Shown here: in pieces, positions 1-9,300 of the stretch
Position numbering within the stretch: the first letter of the stretch is position 1
Layout of the letters: every line of letters begins with the position of its first letter
Source: an uncultured Flavobacteriaceae bacterium
Lineage (GTDB): Bacteria > Bacteroidota > Bacteroidia > Flavobacteriales > Flavobacteriaceae
DNA length: 64,000 bases
Direction of reading: 5' to 3'
Assembly: GCA_947498845.1 (NCBI GenBank)
Contig: CANMLX010000009.1
Location: 1-64,000, forward strand
Notes under the pieces: generated by a model
What the model saw: only the letters and a program-made list of their open reading frames with translations
Told to the model about the DNA's origin: nothing
Database searches by the model: none
Program-made: the position numbers and the translations under genes

Positions 1-130
1 AACTCCTTATTACACCACTATTTACATCCTATTATTTTTTTATTCTAATCTTTACTAGTTAGTCTTTAGTCTTTAGTGAAATAATATATATGGAATTTCT
101 TTTTTATATCTTACCTGATTATTTATCCTC

Positions 131-330
131 TATTGCCTATTGCCTATTGCCTATTGCCTATTGCCTATTGACTATTGACTATTGACTATTGACTATTGAC
201 TATTGACTATTGACTATTGACTATTGACTATTGACTATTGACTATTGACTAAAACTACTGTTTACTTTTATTGAATACCTAGCATTAACTATTTATCTTT
301 AATAATGTTTTCAACCATTAATCACTGACT
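131..330. repeat. Heptamer tandem array plus core, copy 1
   Basis: Five perfect TATTGCC units (131-165) are followed by twelve TATTGAC units (166-249). Directly after this comes a core of about 80 bases beginning AAAACTACTG and containing TTGAATACCTAGCATT and ATGTTTTCAACCATTAATC. The same core follows a heptamer array at 10157-10345 and, more diverged, at 39170-39320, so array and core form one composite element. The heptamer word differs between copies while the period of seven is kept. Confidence 0.85.
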
Positions 331-835
331 ACTAACTATTGGCTTTGAGCTATGGTTTTAGTTGTTAGTGAAATCATCTTATATATTATCTTTGTTTTTT
401 ACATAGTATTCTGTTCGCAGTTCGCAACTTTCGGTAATCCGGCATTGCTCTTTAGTCGCTTTTCTATTAGCTGTTATCTTTAATCTATTGTCCTTAATTG
501 CTCATTATTAATTATCCATTGTTAATTGTCCATTATTCATTGTTCATTGTTCATTATCCATTGTTAATTGCCCCCACGTTAGGGATAGTAGTGAAACATT
601 TATGTTCATGAATTCATTAATGCAAAATAGAAAATATGAATAAAAGCCCACAGAAAGGTACGATCGGGGACTTGAAACGTATAGCCCGACCCAAAGAGGA
701 ACACCATAGATTAAATGGAGTGTTGGACTGCTTGAAGTATTGGATTACTTAGACTGCTGAATTGCTGGACTACTTGGAGTATTTAGACTAATTGGGGTGT
801 TAGACTTCTGGATCTTGGGTAATGACGACTAATAA

Positions 836-869
836 ACACTCCGTCTTGATACTTTAATAGACGGAGTGT
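836..869 (-). terminator. Rho-independent terminator
   Basis: An 11-base perfect inverted repeat (ACACTCCGTCT at 836-846 and its complement at 859-869) with a 12-base loop, followed on the minus strand by TTTATT. It lies six bases past the stop codon of the small minus-strand gene 876-1034 and supports that gene being real. Confidence 0.75.
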
Positions 870-875
870 ATATTA

Positions 876-1034
876 TTAAATAAATAGAATTGGATCGTTG
901 TCCTCATCGTTTTCTTCATATTCTTCTAAATAGGTTTTAGGATAAAGCGCGCCACTTACTTTATTTATATAATGTATAGCCCATCTTGTTAATAATCTGT
1001 CTATATGCCTTCCAATATGCTTTAAGGTTTTCAT
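876..1034 (-). CDS. Small conserved-type protein, 52 residues
   Basis: Unrecognised short protein starting MKTLKHIG, basic and amphipathic in its first half (RHIDRLLTRWAIHYINK) and ending in an acidic tail (EEYEENDEDNDP). The open frame continues upstream to 1178, but I choose the ATG at 1034: an A-rich stretch precedes it, as is usual in Bacteroidota, and a strong hairpin (1055-1089) lies just upstream, which would sit inside the longer reading. A terminator follows immediately. No signal peptide or membrane segment is seen. Function unknown. Confidence 0.5.
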   Translation of the reverse strand: MKTLKHIGRHIDRLLTRWAIHYINKVSGALYPKTYLEEYEENDEDNDPILFI

Positions 1035-1054
1035 TTTTTTAATATTTATGAATA

Positions 1055-1089
1055 AAAAAAGGTGCTTCATTACTATGAGCACCTTTTTT
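1055..1089. terminator. Bidirectional terminator-like hairpin
   Basis: AAAAAAGGTGCT (1055-1066) and its perfect complement (1078-1089) with an 11-base loop, giving an oligo-U tail on either strand. It lies 20 bases upstream of the small gene 876-1034, so on the minus strand it could act as a leader attenuator; that role is inference. Confidence 0.65.
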
Positions 1090-1243
1090 ATTCTAGTTTT
1101 TTTAATTTTCAATACTATAAGTGCTCTAAGTATATGTGTTTGCGAATGACTAATGTTAATGTTGTTTGCATTGTACATTTAGATATTAAAAATTGATGTA
1201 ATAATGGTTTCATAATAAAAAGGTTTAATTAAGTTAAATAAAA

Positions 1244-1275
1244 AAGGCGCCCAATTTCTTGTAATTGGACGCCTT
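1244..1275. terminator. Hairpin, terminator-like
   Basis: AAGGCG-C-CCAATT (1244-1256) pairs with AATTGG-A-CGCCTT (1263-1275) with one internal mismatch and a six-base loop. No convincing gene ends here on either strand (the minus-strand frame 1302-1538 looks spurious), so what it terminates is not clear. Confidence 0.55.
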
Positions 1276-1545
1276 GTGTTAAAAGTTGTATATTAAAATG
1301 TTTATATAATCATTGTTTTTAATAGTACATAGCGCCCTCTACTCGGTTTTAAAATCGAGACTCTTCGCGTACAAAGCGATAAAAAGGTGATATGTAATTG
1401 ATAATTCATCATTGTCAAACCAAAAATCCAATATTTAAATGAATTAACAAAGAAACTTATTGTTTTTTCTATGAGTAAACAAAATAAACTGTAAAATGCA
1501 CATTTTGCTATATAAATTAAATTGAAATTATAACTCATATATATA

Positions 1546-1576
1546 TTGTATCTAATTCCTTATACTATTATCTTTG
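1546..1576 (+). promoter_or_regulatory. Promoter of the thrS operon
   Basis: TTG at 1546-1548, a 20-base spacer and TATCTTTG at 1569-1576 fit the Bacteroidota sigma-70 consensus (TTG, about 19-20 bases, TAnnTTTG). The ATG of thrS is 23 bases downstream of the -7 box, leaving a short leader. Confidence 0.65.
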
Positions 1577-1599
1577 CCAACTGAATTTAATTTTTTTTA

Positions 1600-3534
1600 A
1601 TGATACATATTACATTGCCCGACGGAAGTATTAAAACGTTTGAAGAAAACGTTACTCCTATGGATGTTGCCAAAAGCATTAGTGAAGGTTTAGCTAGAAA
1701 CGTGATTTCTGCCAGTTTTAATGGTTCTACTGTTGAAACCGTTACGCCTTTGACCACAGACGGCTCTTTAATTTTGTATACCTGGAAAAACGACGAAGGT
1801 AAGCAAGCTTTTTGGCATTCTACAGCGCATGTTTTAGCTCAGGCTATTGAAGAATTATATGATGGTGTTAATCTCACCATTGGCCCTGCTATTGAAAATG
1901 GGTTTTATTATGATGTAGATTTTGGTGAGCATACTGTTTCTGAAAAAGATTTTAAAACTATTGAAACTAAAATGCTTGAGATTGCTCGTGGGAAGCATGA
2001 TTTTAAAATGCGTTCTGCCAGTAAATCTGAAGCTTTAGAACTATATAAGGATAACCCTTTTAAAACTGAACTCATAGAGAACCTTGAGGATGGCACCATT
2101 ACATTTTGCGATCATAGTACGTTTACCGATTTATGTCGCGGTGGTCATATTCCAAATACAGGTATTATTAAAGCTGTAAAAGTAACTAGTGTTGCTGGTG
2201 CTTATTGGAGAGGTGATGAGAATAAGCCGCAATTAACGCGTGTTTACGGTATCTCTTTCCCTAAACAAAAAGAGCTAACCGAGTATTTACATTTACTGGA
2301 AGAAGCTAAAAAACGTGACCATAGAAAGCTTGGTAAAGAGTTAGGTTTATTTACGTTTTCACAAAAAGTTGGTCAAGGGTTACCTTTGTGGTTACCCAAA
2401 GGCGCTGCTTTACGCGAGCGCTTAGAGAATTTTTTAAAGGCGGCTCAAAAAAAAGCTGGTTATGAGATGGTGGTTTCTCCCCATATTGGACAGAAAGAAT
2501 TATACGTTACTTCTGGGCATTATGCTAAATATGGTGAAGATAGTTTTCAACCCATAACTACGCCTAAGGATGATGAGGAATTTTTATTAAAACCTATGAA
2601 TTGTCCTCACCATTGCGAAATTTACAATAGCGCGCAATGGAGCTACAAAGATTTACCTATTCGTTATGCTGAATTTGGTACCGTATATAGATATGAACAA
2701 AGTGGCGAATTACATGGTTTAACGCGTGTTAGAGGGTTTACTCAAGACGACGCTCACCTGTTCTGTACGCCAGATCAATTAGACGAAGAGTTTAAAAGTG
2801 TTATTGATTTAGTGCTTTATGTATTTGGTTCTTTAGGGTTTGAAAACTTTACTGCTCAGGTTTCTGTAAGGGACCCTGAAAACCCAGACAAATATATTGG
2901 CGATGTTGCTAATTGGGAAAAAGCTGAACAAGCTATTATTAATGCTGCTGCAGATAAAGGCTTAGATTATGTAATTGAAGAAGGTGAAGCTGCTTTCTAT
3001 GGACCTAAGCTTGATTTTATGGTTAAAGATGCTTTGGGAAGACGCTGGCAATTAGGAACAATACAAGTAGATTATAATTTACCTGAACGCTTTGATTTAA
3101 CCTATAAAGGCAGTGATAATGAGTCACACCGACCTGTTATGATACATAGAGCGCCTTTTGGTAGTTTAGAACGTTTTGTTGCTATTTTACTTGAGCATAC
3201 TGGTGGTAATTTCCCATTATGGTTAATGCCAACACAGTGTATTATATTGTCTCTTAGTGAGAAATATGAAAAATACTCTGAAAAAGTTTTAAATTTGCTA
3301 GAAAATCACGAAATTCGCGCCCTTGTGGATCACAGAAATGAGACCATAGGAAAGAAAATTAGAGAAGCCGAAATGCAAAAACACCCGTATATGTTGATTA
3401 TAGGGGAGCAAGAGGAAAAAGAAGGCAAGATTACTGTACGTAAGCATGGTGGTGAAGATTTAGGTATGATAGATGTAGATAATTTTGCCAAAATTATAAA
3501 AGAAGATATTAGTAAAACGTTAAAATCGTTTTAA
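1600..3534 (+). CDS. thrS: Threonine--tRNA ligase
   Basis: Charges tRNA-Thr with threonine in the cytoplasm. At 644 residues it has the full bacterial architecture: TGS domain (about 1-60), the editing/second additional domain with HSTAH (His73, His77) and the CRGGH pair (Cys179, His183) that form the editing site, the class II catalytic core with motif 2 ([17 protein letters not shown]) and motif 3 ([11 protein letters not shown]), and a C-terminal HGTP anticodon-binding domain from about 545. It is first in the classical thrS-infC-rpmI-rplT cluster, behind a good promoter. Confidence 0.97.
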   Translation: MIHITLPDGSIKTFEENVTPMDVAKSISEGLARNVISASFNGSTVETVTPLTTDGSLILYTWKNDEGKQAFWHSTAHVLAQAIEELYDGVNLTIGPAIENGFYYDVDFGEHTVSEKDFKTIETKMLEIARGKHDFKMRSASKSEALELYKDNPFKTELIENLEDGTITFCDHSTFTDLCRGGHIPNTGIIKAVKVTSVAGAYWRGDENKPQLTRVYGISFPKQKELTEYLHLLEEAKKRDHRKLGKELGLFTFSQKVGQGLPLWLPKGAALRERLENFLKAAQKKAGYEMVVSPHIGQKELYVTSGHYAKYGEDSFQPITTPKDDEEFLLKPMNCPHHCEIYNSAQWSYKDLPIRYAEFGTVYRYEQSGELHGLTRVRGFTQDDAHLFCTPDQLDEEFKSVIDLVLYVFGSLGFENFTAQVSVRDPENPDKYIGDVANWEKAEQAIINAAADKGLDYVIEEGEAAFYGPKLDFMVKDALGRRWQLGTIQVDYNLPERFDLTYKGSDNESHRPVMIHRAPFGSLERFVAILLEHTGGNFPLWLMPTQCIILSLSEKYEKYSEKVLNLLENHEIRALVDHRNETIGKKIREAEMQKHPYMLIIGEQEEKEGKITVRKHGGEDLGMIDVDNFAKIIKEDISKTLKSF

Positions 3535-3553
3535 AACCATAAAGTTTAATAAT

Positions 3554-3571
3554 ACCTGTCGGCAGGCGGGT
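3554..3571. repeat. Small palindromic REP-like sequence
   Basis: The CCTG-TCGG-CAGG hairpin core followed by CGGG lies in the 55-base gap between thrS and infC. It is far more G+C-rich than its surroundings, as expected for a dispersed palindromic unit. It sits just upstream of the infC start and could influence its initiation; that is inference. Confidence 0.45.
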
Positions 3572-3589
3572 AAAAAAAAAGAGAAAGCC

Positions 3590-4144
3590 ATAGCAATTAG
3601 AAGACGAAGACAGCCTCAAAGAGTATCTCAAGAGGCAAAGCACAAAATTAACTCCAAGATTACAGCCCAAAAGCTGCGTCTTGTTGGAGATAATGTTGAC
3701 ATTGGAATTTACACAAAAGGGGATGCTCTAAGACTAGCAGATGCCCAAGGTTTAGATCTTGTAGAAATTTCACCAAATGCTGATCCTCCTGTTTGTAAAG
3801 TTATGGATTATAAAAAGTTTCTTTATGAGCAAAAGAAACGTGAGAAAGCTTTAAAGGCAAAAGCTAGTAAAGTTGTTATTAAAGAAATTCGTTTTGGTCC
3901 TCAAACTGATGATCATGATTACGAATTTAAAAAGAAACATGCCGAAAAATTCTTAAAAGAAGGTGCTAAATTAAAGGCTTTTGTTTTCTTTAAAGGACGC
4001 TCTATTATTTTTAAAGAGCAAGGACAAATATTATTGTTACGTTTAGCTCAAGATTTAGAGGCTTATGGAAAAGTTGAACAGATGCCAAAGCTTGAAGGTA
4101 AAAGGATGACAATGTTTATTGCTCCTAAAAAAGATAAGAAGTAA
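3590..4144 (+). CDS. infC: Translation initiation factor IF-3 (non-ATG start)
   Basis: IF-3 binds the 30S subunit and polices start-codon and initiator-tRNA choice. The first in-frame ATG (3803) would remove the whole N-terminal domain, because the frame upstream encodes the conserved sequence from AIRRRR through [20 protein letters not shown] and [20 protein letters not shown]. No ATG, GTG or TTG is available at the expected place; candidates are ATA at 3590 (chosen, giving I/M-AIRRRR, 184 residues) or ATT at 3596. This parallels E. coli infC, whose AUU start underlies autoregulation by IF-3. The C-terminal domain ([29 protein letters not shown]) is complete. The exact start is uncertain. 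Confidence 0.9.
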   Translation: MAIRRRRQPQRVSQEAKHKINSKITAQKLRLVGDNVDIGIYTKGDALRLADAQGLDLVEISPNADPPVCKVMDYKKFLYEQKKREKALKAKASKVVIKEIRFGPQTDDHDYEFKKKHAEKFLKEGAKLKAFVFFKGRSIIFKEQGQILLLRLAQDLEAYGKVEQMPKLEGKRMTMFIAPKKDKK

Positions 4145-4149
4145 ATTAA

Positions 4150-4197
4150 ATTTAGAATTATTCTCCCTCGACTACGCTCAAGGTGACAATTCTAAAT
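4150..4197. repeat. REP-like element with 10-base inverted ends
   Basis: ATTTAGAATT (4150-4159) and its complement (4188-4197) enclose CTCGACTACGCTCAAGGTGAC, which matches the CGACTGCGCTCAA arms at 26520-26652 and around the GIY-YIG gene (44518-45005). It lies in the infC-rpmI gap. I read it as a single-arm copy of that dispersed family. Confidence 0.6.
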
Positions 4198-4269
4198 AAT
4201 GATAAAAAACTGCTGAAACGAGTTCAGTACAAAGGAATTAAGCGAAATAATTAAAACTAGGAGAAGAAA

Positions 4270-4467
4270 ATGCCTAAAATGAAAACTAAATCTAGTGCCA
4301 AAAAACGATTTAAGTTAACTGGTACTGGTAAAATTAAAAGAAAGCACGCTTTTAAGAGTCATATCTTAACAAAGAAATCTAAAAAGCGTAAGCTTAAATT
4401 AACTCATGATGGTTTAGTACATAAATCTGATGAGGATAATATTAAAACAATGTTACGTTTAAAGTAA
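4270..4467 (+). CDS. rpmI: 50S ribosomal protein L35
   Basis: 65-residue, very basic protein beginning [20 protein letters not shown], the standard L35 signature, with the usual length. Third gene of the thrS-infC-rpmI-rplT cluster, preceded by a purine-rich GGAG about nine bases before the ATG. Structural component of the large subunit. The 125-base gap from infC contains a REP-like palindrome. Confidence 0.97.
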   Translation: MPKMKTKSSAKKRFKLTGTGKIKRKHAFKSHILTKKSKKRKLKLTHDGLVHKSDEDNIKTMLRLK

Positions 4468-4646
4468 TAGTGTTTTAATTGGTTAAAACTATTTACAAAC
4501 CCTGGAGTGTGGCCCATTAAAAGTGTTGAAACGTTTAAATGTTGAAACGTTGATTGTTTTTTTAAATCTAAATTCTAATATAGAAATAGACCAAAAACTA
4601 ACAACTAAAAACTAAGCAACCGCCCACTACAAAAACAATTAAAATT

Positions 4647-4991
4647 ATGCCAAGATCAGTAAATTCTGTAGCAAAAAGAGCCAGAAGAAAAAAGGTTCTT
4701 AAACAAGCAAAAGGTTACTTTGGAAGACGTAAAAACGTTTGGACAGTAGCTAAAAATGCGGTTGATAAAGCGATGCAATACTCGTATAGAGACCGTAGAA
4801 ACAAAAAGAGAACATTCCGTGCTTTATGGATTACGCGTATTAACGCTGGAGCCAGAGAACATGGATTGTCTTATTCTCAATTTATGGGGAAATTAAAAGC
4901 TAACGATATTGAGTTAAACCGTAAGGTTTTAGCCGATTTAGCTATGAATAACCCTGAAGCTTTTAAAGCTGTTGTTGATAAAGTAAAATAA
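4647..4991 (+). CDS. rplT: 50S ribosomal protein L20
   Basis: 114 residues beginning [16 protein letters not shown], with the L20 hallmarks [16 protein letters not shown] region and [19 protein letters not shown]. Binds 23S rRNA early in large-subunit assembly, and in many bacteria represses its own operon. The 179-base gap from rpmI is long and carries degenerate words of the GTTGAAACGTT type at about 4520-4555; no L20-binding mimic could be identified by eye. A strong terminator follows. Confidence 0.97.
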   Translation: MPRSVNSVAKRARRKKVLKQAKGYFGRRKNVWTVAKNAVDKAMQYSYRDRRNKKRTFRALWITRINAGAREHGLSYSQFMGKLKANDIELNRKVLADLAMNNPEAFKAVVDKVK

Positions 4992-5031
4992 GGCGTATCG
5001 CCTATTGTAAAAACATATTATTCGCTTAATT

Positions 5032-5064
5032 AAAAAATCCGATTCGTTTTGAATCGGATTTTTT
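5032..5064 (+). terminator. Terminator of the translation operon
   Basis: Perfect 14-base inverted repeat AAAAAATCCGATTC (5032-5045) with its complement (5051-5064), a five-base loop and a T tract, about 40 bases after rplT. It also gives an oligo-U tail on the minus strand, so it may serve the small gene 5102-5251 too. Confidence 0.9.
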
Positions 5065-5101
5065 GTTTAAAAGTTCATTTAATTTTCTATTATCAAATTT
5101 T

Positions 5102-5251
5102 TTACATTAAAGCTGCTTTCTTTATAAATATTTTCTTCTTAAATATTTCTAACCACGCATACTGTTTTCCACACTCGTAGCAATCAAAAAAATTTAAGTT
5201 AAAGTTATCTAATTTTCCTTTGTTTCTCTCGCATTTGGGACATCTACTCAT
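5102..5251 (-). CDS. Small zinc-ribbon-like protein, 49 residues
   Basis: Short gene read from an ATG at 5251 to a TAA at 5102. The protein starts MSRCPKCERNKG and has two CxxC knuckles, Cys4/Cys7 and Cys24/Cys27 (CYEC), then a Lys-rich C-terminus. The spacing is that of a minimal zinc ribbon of the kind used for nucleic-acid or protein contacts. No family is recognised. It faces the rplT terminator and lies upstream (in map order) of yjbQ on the same strand, 94 bases away. Confidence 0.6.
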   Translation of the reverse strand: MSRCPKCERNKGKLDNFNLNFFDCYECGKQYAWLEIFKKKIFIKKAALM

Positions 5252-5345
5252 AATCAATTCTTCTTCTTTTTCAATTCATTTTTTTCGGTTTTATAAACTT
5301 TGCAAACACCGTGCCAAAACTTCTTTTCAACCTTTAAAAAATGCA

Positions 5346-5768
5346 TTATATCCCATAGAGTGTCAGCACAATTTTTCTGCCTCCGCCATGATCTCGATGC
5401 TCACACAAATAAATACCTTGCCATATCCCTAGATTAAGTTGTCCCTTAGTAATTGGTATTTGTACAGAAGCACCCAATAATGAAGATTTGATGTGTGCCG
5501 GCATATCATCTGCCCCCTCGTAAGTGTGTTTATAATAAGGTGCATGTTCTGGTACCATTGTATTAAAATGACTCTCGAAATCTGTTCTTACTGTGGCGTC
5601 GGCATTTTCATTAATAGTCAAACTTGCAGAAGTATGCTTAATAAATACGTGCAACTGCCCTATTTGAATCTCTTTTAGTTCTGGTAATGCAATTAAAACC
5701 GCTTCAGTAATTAAATGAAATCCTCGCTTAAATGGTTTTAATTGTAGTTCCTTTTGGAAAAACTTCAT
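5346..5768 (-). CDS. YjbQ family protein (UPF0047)
   Basis: 140 residues, the full length of the YjbQ/UPF0047 family, which folds as a small beta sandwich and binds metal through conserved His residues. Visible signatures are HVFIKHTSASLTINENAD, HAPYYKHTYEGADDMPAH and LGTWQ-like LGIWQGIYLCEHRDHGG. Family members have been reported with weak thiamine-phosphate synthase activity, but the physiological role is not settled. Single gene; a MITE copy lies directly upstream of its start. Confidence 0.9.
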   Translation of the reverse strand: MKFFQKELQLKPFKRGFHLITEAVLIALPELKEIQIGQLHVFIKHTSASLTINENADATVRTDFESHFNTMVPEHAPYYKHTYEGADDMPAHIKSSLLGASVQIPITKGQLNLGIWQGIYLCEHRDHGGGRKIVLTLYGI

Positions 5769-5782
5769 AGTAACAGATTATA

Positions 5783-5944
5783 ATACCAATTCTACCATAA
5801 AATGCGACATATAATTCGTTTCTTTTACATGATTTCTGCATTAAAAAAATAAACCGTAGCTATGGCTATGCTTGATTTTTATGCTTTGAACTCCTGTAAA
5901 ACAACTCAAATTATTTATACCTCATTTTACAGCAAAATTGGTAT
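5783..5944. mobile_element. MITE family 1, copy A
   Basis: 162 bases bounded by ATACCAATTC and AAATTGGTAT inverted ends with the internal CCGTAGCTATGGCTATGCTT block shared by all six copies. The sequence between ends and centre is the more diverged subtype also seen at 57750-57912. No coding capacity. It lies between yjbQ and the EF-hand gene, whose transcription would both cross or start near it. Confidence 0.8.
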
Positions 5945-5950
5945 AATACT

Positions 5951-6229
5951 TTAAGCAACATCTCTTTCCATTTCTTTTATTGCTGTTTTAAACTCTTGCC
6001 AACTTATTTTTCCGTCGCCATCTTTATCGTAACCTTCTATTAGCTTTGAGCCTACCAGACCTCGTATAAATCCATTGATTTCTGCTTCTTTTAAAAGCTT
6101 AACGACTTCTGTCTTGGACAATTTTCCATCGCCGCTTTTATCGAAAAAGTTAAAAGCATCTTGAGATGTTTCAAAATGCTTGGTTAGTACGATTTGTATT
6201 TTTTTAATTATTGTTTTTTTTGATGCCAT
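5951..6229 (-). CDS. EF-hand calcium-binding protein
   Basis: 92-residue soluble protein with two canonical EF-hand loops, DKSGDGKLSKTE (from Asp30) and DKDGDGKISWQE (from Asp68), each with Asp/Asp/Asp at positions 1, 3, 5, Gly at 6 and Glu at 12. Flanking helices are predicted by composition. No signal peptide, so probably cytoplasmic; likely a calcium buffer or sensor. Its partner cannot be told from context: it stands alone between a MITE and ccsBA. Confidence 0.88.
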   Translation of the reverse strand: MASKKTIIKKIQIVLTKHFETSQDAFNFFDKSGDGKLSKTEVVKLLKEAEINGFIRGLVGSKLIEGYDKDGDGKISWQEFKTAIKEMERDVA

Positions 6230-6368
6230 TTTTTAATTATTTGATACACCAATATACAAATAAAGTTGTAAGCTATATTTCATAAACTTAAGTATAAAGA
6301 CTTTTAGAACTTAAGTCTAAAATATATAGATAAATAAAAATAAGATCAATGCACTAGTTTTATTTTAT

Positions 6369-9300
6369 CTATTTTTTAAGATGCTTTGCATAGCCTCTAT
6401 ATGAGAAGACACCTAAAATTGCTATAATAATACAGGCTCCTGCTATAAATTTAAAACTTACTATTTGGTCTCCACTAGCATATGAGTGCAGACCTGATAA
6501 ATAGAAGTTCACTCCAAAATAGGTCATCATGATACTTGCAAACGCTATAATAGACATTAAGTTAAAACCCCAACGGCCTCTTAAGCCTGGTACTAATCGC
6601 ATATGAATTATAAAGGCATATACCATAATACTAATTAATGCCCAGGTTTCTTTAGGATCCCAACCCCAATAACGTCCCCAACTTTCATTAGCCCACATAC
6701 CTCCTAAAAAGTTCCCTATGGTTAACATCACCAAGCCTACTGTTAAGGCCATTTCGTTAATTATGGTTAGTTCTTTTATATTTAAGCTTATTATGGCTTT
6801 ATTTTTATCTGTAGTAATGGCCATAAGGCATAAAGACACAACACCAAGTACTAACCCTAATGTAAATGGACCATAGCTTGCCACAATAACAGAGACATGA
6901 ATTAACACCCAATAACTGTCTAGTACAGCTTGTAAATTTGATATGGATGGGTCTAACCAATTTTTATGTGCAAATATCAATATTATTGAGACTACAAATG
7001 CTGCCGAAGCTATCGTTAGATCTGATGTTTTTCTTTTTCCAAAAAAACTTCTTTTATGGTTTCTATTTTCTTTCTTACTCACCCCTGTTGCTAATCCAAA
7101 AAACATGGTAGACCATGCCACGTAAAGCATGGTTTCATAGGTATCTGTCCACGGTGCATGCCCAGAGACATACCAGCGTACGGCCAATCCAGTAATATGT
7201 ATTAAAAACAAAACTACAATACACCACTTAAAAATAATTACGCCTATATTAACAACTTTATTTTTGTGATAAAATATTTGAAGTATCAAAAACACAAACA
7301 TTAAAAAACCAGAAATAAAATAGTAATAGGATAATTTTTTAAATAATCCCAAATTAATGTAGGCTATTTCAGCTTCTATTTTTTCGTCACTTAACATAAC
7401 GTCATGACCATACTTGTTTTGTGTTTTTTTAAAGGCTTCTAATAATTTTGAAGCTTCAGAAAAATCTTTTGTTTGTTTTCCTTCATTTACTTTAAACAAA
7501 TAGGCTTTAAAACCATTTTTAATAAAGTTTGAGTATAAAGAGTCGCCTACTTTATAATTTCCTGATTGATAATCGTAAGCAGAAATCCATTTATTATTTT
7601 CATTATTAGGCAATGGAAATATTTTCAATGAACGCCCCAATAATGTATTGTAAAATAAGTTAACACGTTGATCGACTTCTTTAAATTGTTCTTGAAATGC
7701 ATTTGCAGGGTTTGCTCTATAAGCTTCATCTAAATAGGGCATTAATTTATAATTACCTTCTTTTGTAAAAAAATCAGATAAAGCCACACGCTTGGCTTTT
7801 TTATCTACACCAATTATCTTACGTATAGAATCTGCTTTTTTATACTTTAAATAAATTATAGGTACAGTACGCCATAACATAGAATTTCCTTGAATGGATA
7901 GAAACACTTGGTTGTGATCTAAACCTTCATAATTCTCTTGATAACTTATTTTTCTTAATAATTCTGATGTATACGTGTTCATGGGTTTCATACGCCCATC
8001 TGTATCTTGTATTACCAAATGACCAAACTCATTGGCATGTTTTTTGGGTATTCTATTTTTAAGTAGGAATGAATCTAACTGAGCTTTCGTAGGTTTTTCA
8101 AAATGATCATGCTTATCATCTGGTGTATGCTCATGTTGATGTTGTGAAAAACCACTTAAACCAATACAGAAGATTAAAATAGTGAGGTATTTTTCTTTTT
8201 TGGCTTGTACGCTTTGCAGACGACGTTTTAAATCACTAAATCTTGTCCCTTTACTAAATAGGATAGCTAATAATCCAAAGTATAGCATAAAATAACCTAT
8301 GTAAGTTAATAACGTTCCCCAATAGTCATGGTTTACAGATAATATTGTTCCTTTTTCATCTGGGTCAAAATTTGATTGAAAAAATCTGTATCCACGATGG
8401 TCTAAGATATTATTCATAAAGATTTTATAATCAAAATCTCCTTTTTCTTTATCTAATACTGTGACTTCACTAGAAAATGCTGAAAAACTTTTTTCTGTAC
8501 CTGGATAGCGTTCTGCTTCAAAATCGTTTAACTTAATATCAAAAGGAAGCTGTAATGCTTTAGCGCCATACTTAAATGCAAAGTCTAAGCCTCCCACTTT
8601 TATTTGTTTAAAATTATTATTGATGTAGGGACCTCCTAATACGCCTACGCGCTTTGTTTCTCCGTTTGTCGTTACTTTTAATACCAGCCCATCCTCACTG
8701 TTTTTTAATAATTGTGACTTTTTAACCACATCAAAAACACCTTTGGTAACGGGTTTTGGGAATACCATTTGCATGTTGCCTATAACATAGCGCGAACGTA
8801 AGTGTAATGGTTGTAAGCTGTCTTTAACCAGTTTTCCTTGTGCTCGAGTGGCCATAGTCATATACTCTCCCTCAAAAGGTGAATTTATGGTTAAGGCATC
8901 TCCTTGGTTCGTTATATTAATAGCGCCTTGGGTTGGTTTGTTTAATGCAAATAAGATACCATGTATACTCGCTATTTGTCCTTCCTTAAGAAAATGATTA
9001 TGTGGTCCATTTGTTCCTGCTTCTACAATTTTTAAGTATGCTTCGCCTTTAGCATCTGGAATAATGTCTTCCTCCGCCCCTTTTACAAACTTTTCCAATT
9101 CTATCCTTACAGGTTGGTTATTGTAAATGGTTTCTATACTAAAATCATTATCTAATCGTGGTGAAAAATCGACTTCTTTTTCAAAAGGCAGTCGTTGTGC
9201 TAGTCCGTTTATTTTGTAGTCACCATCAATGTAAGCTGTTATATACGTTTTTTGCGAGAGAAATGTGTTTTCGGTTGCGCCTTCTCTTATGGGCATCATG

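Larger units (their letters stand above)
1..870. other. Non-coding, repeat-rich left edge
   Basis: No credible gene is seen in this stretch. It holds a heptamer tandem array (131-249), a conserved core (251-330), degenerate copies of short words such as TTGTTCATTG around 500-570, a compositionally different block at about 640-710 with more G+C than its surroundings, and degenerate tandem words of the type GGACTGCTTGAAGTATT at 721-810. The G+C-richer block was examined as a possible RNA gene but does not fold into a tRNA cloverleaf by eye and matches no RNA family I can name. Confidence 0.6.

Noticed and set aside
131..249. Tandem heptamers considered as a CRISPR array
   Set aside because: Units are seven bases without spacers, and no cas genes are present.
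640..710. Possible RNase P RNA or tmRNA fragment (AGAGGAACACCATAG resembles part of bacterial RNase P)
   Set aside because: Only a short resemblance; the expected conserved helices and partner segments are not found nearby.
1302..1538. Open frame of 78 codons on the minus strand upstream of thrS
   Set aside because: Low-complexity hydrophobic start, no family resemblance, and it runs antisense through the thrS upstream and promoter area; its C-terminal part (KPSRGR) comes from an inverted-repeat-like sequence around 1330-1375.
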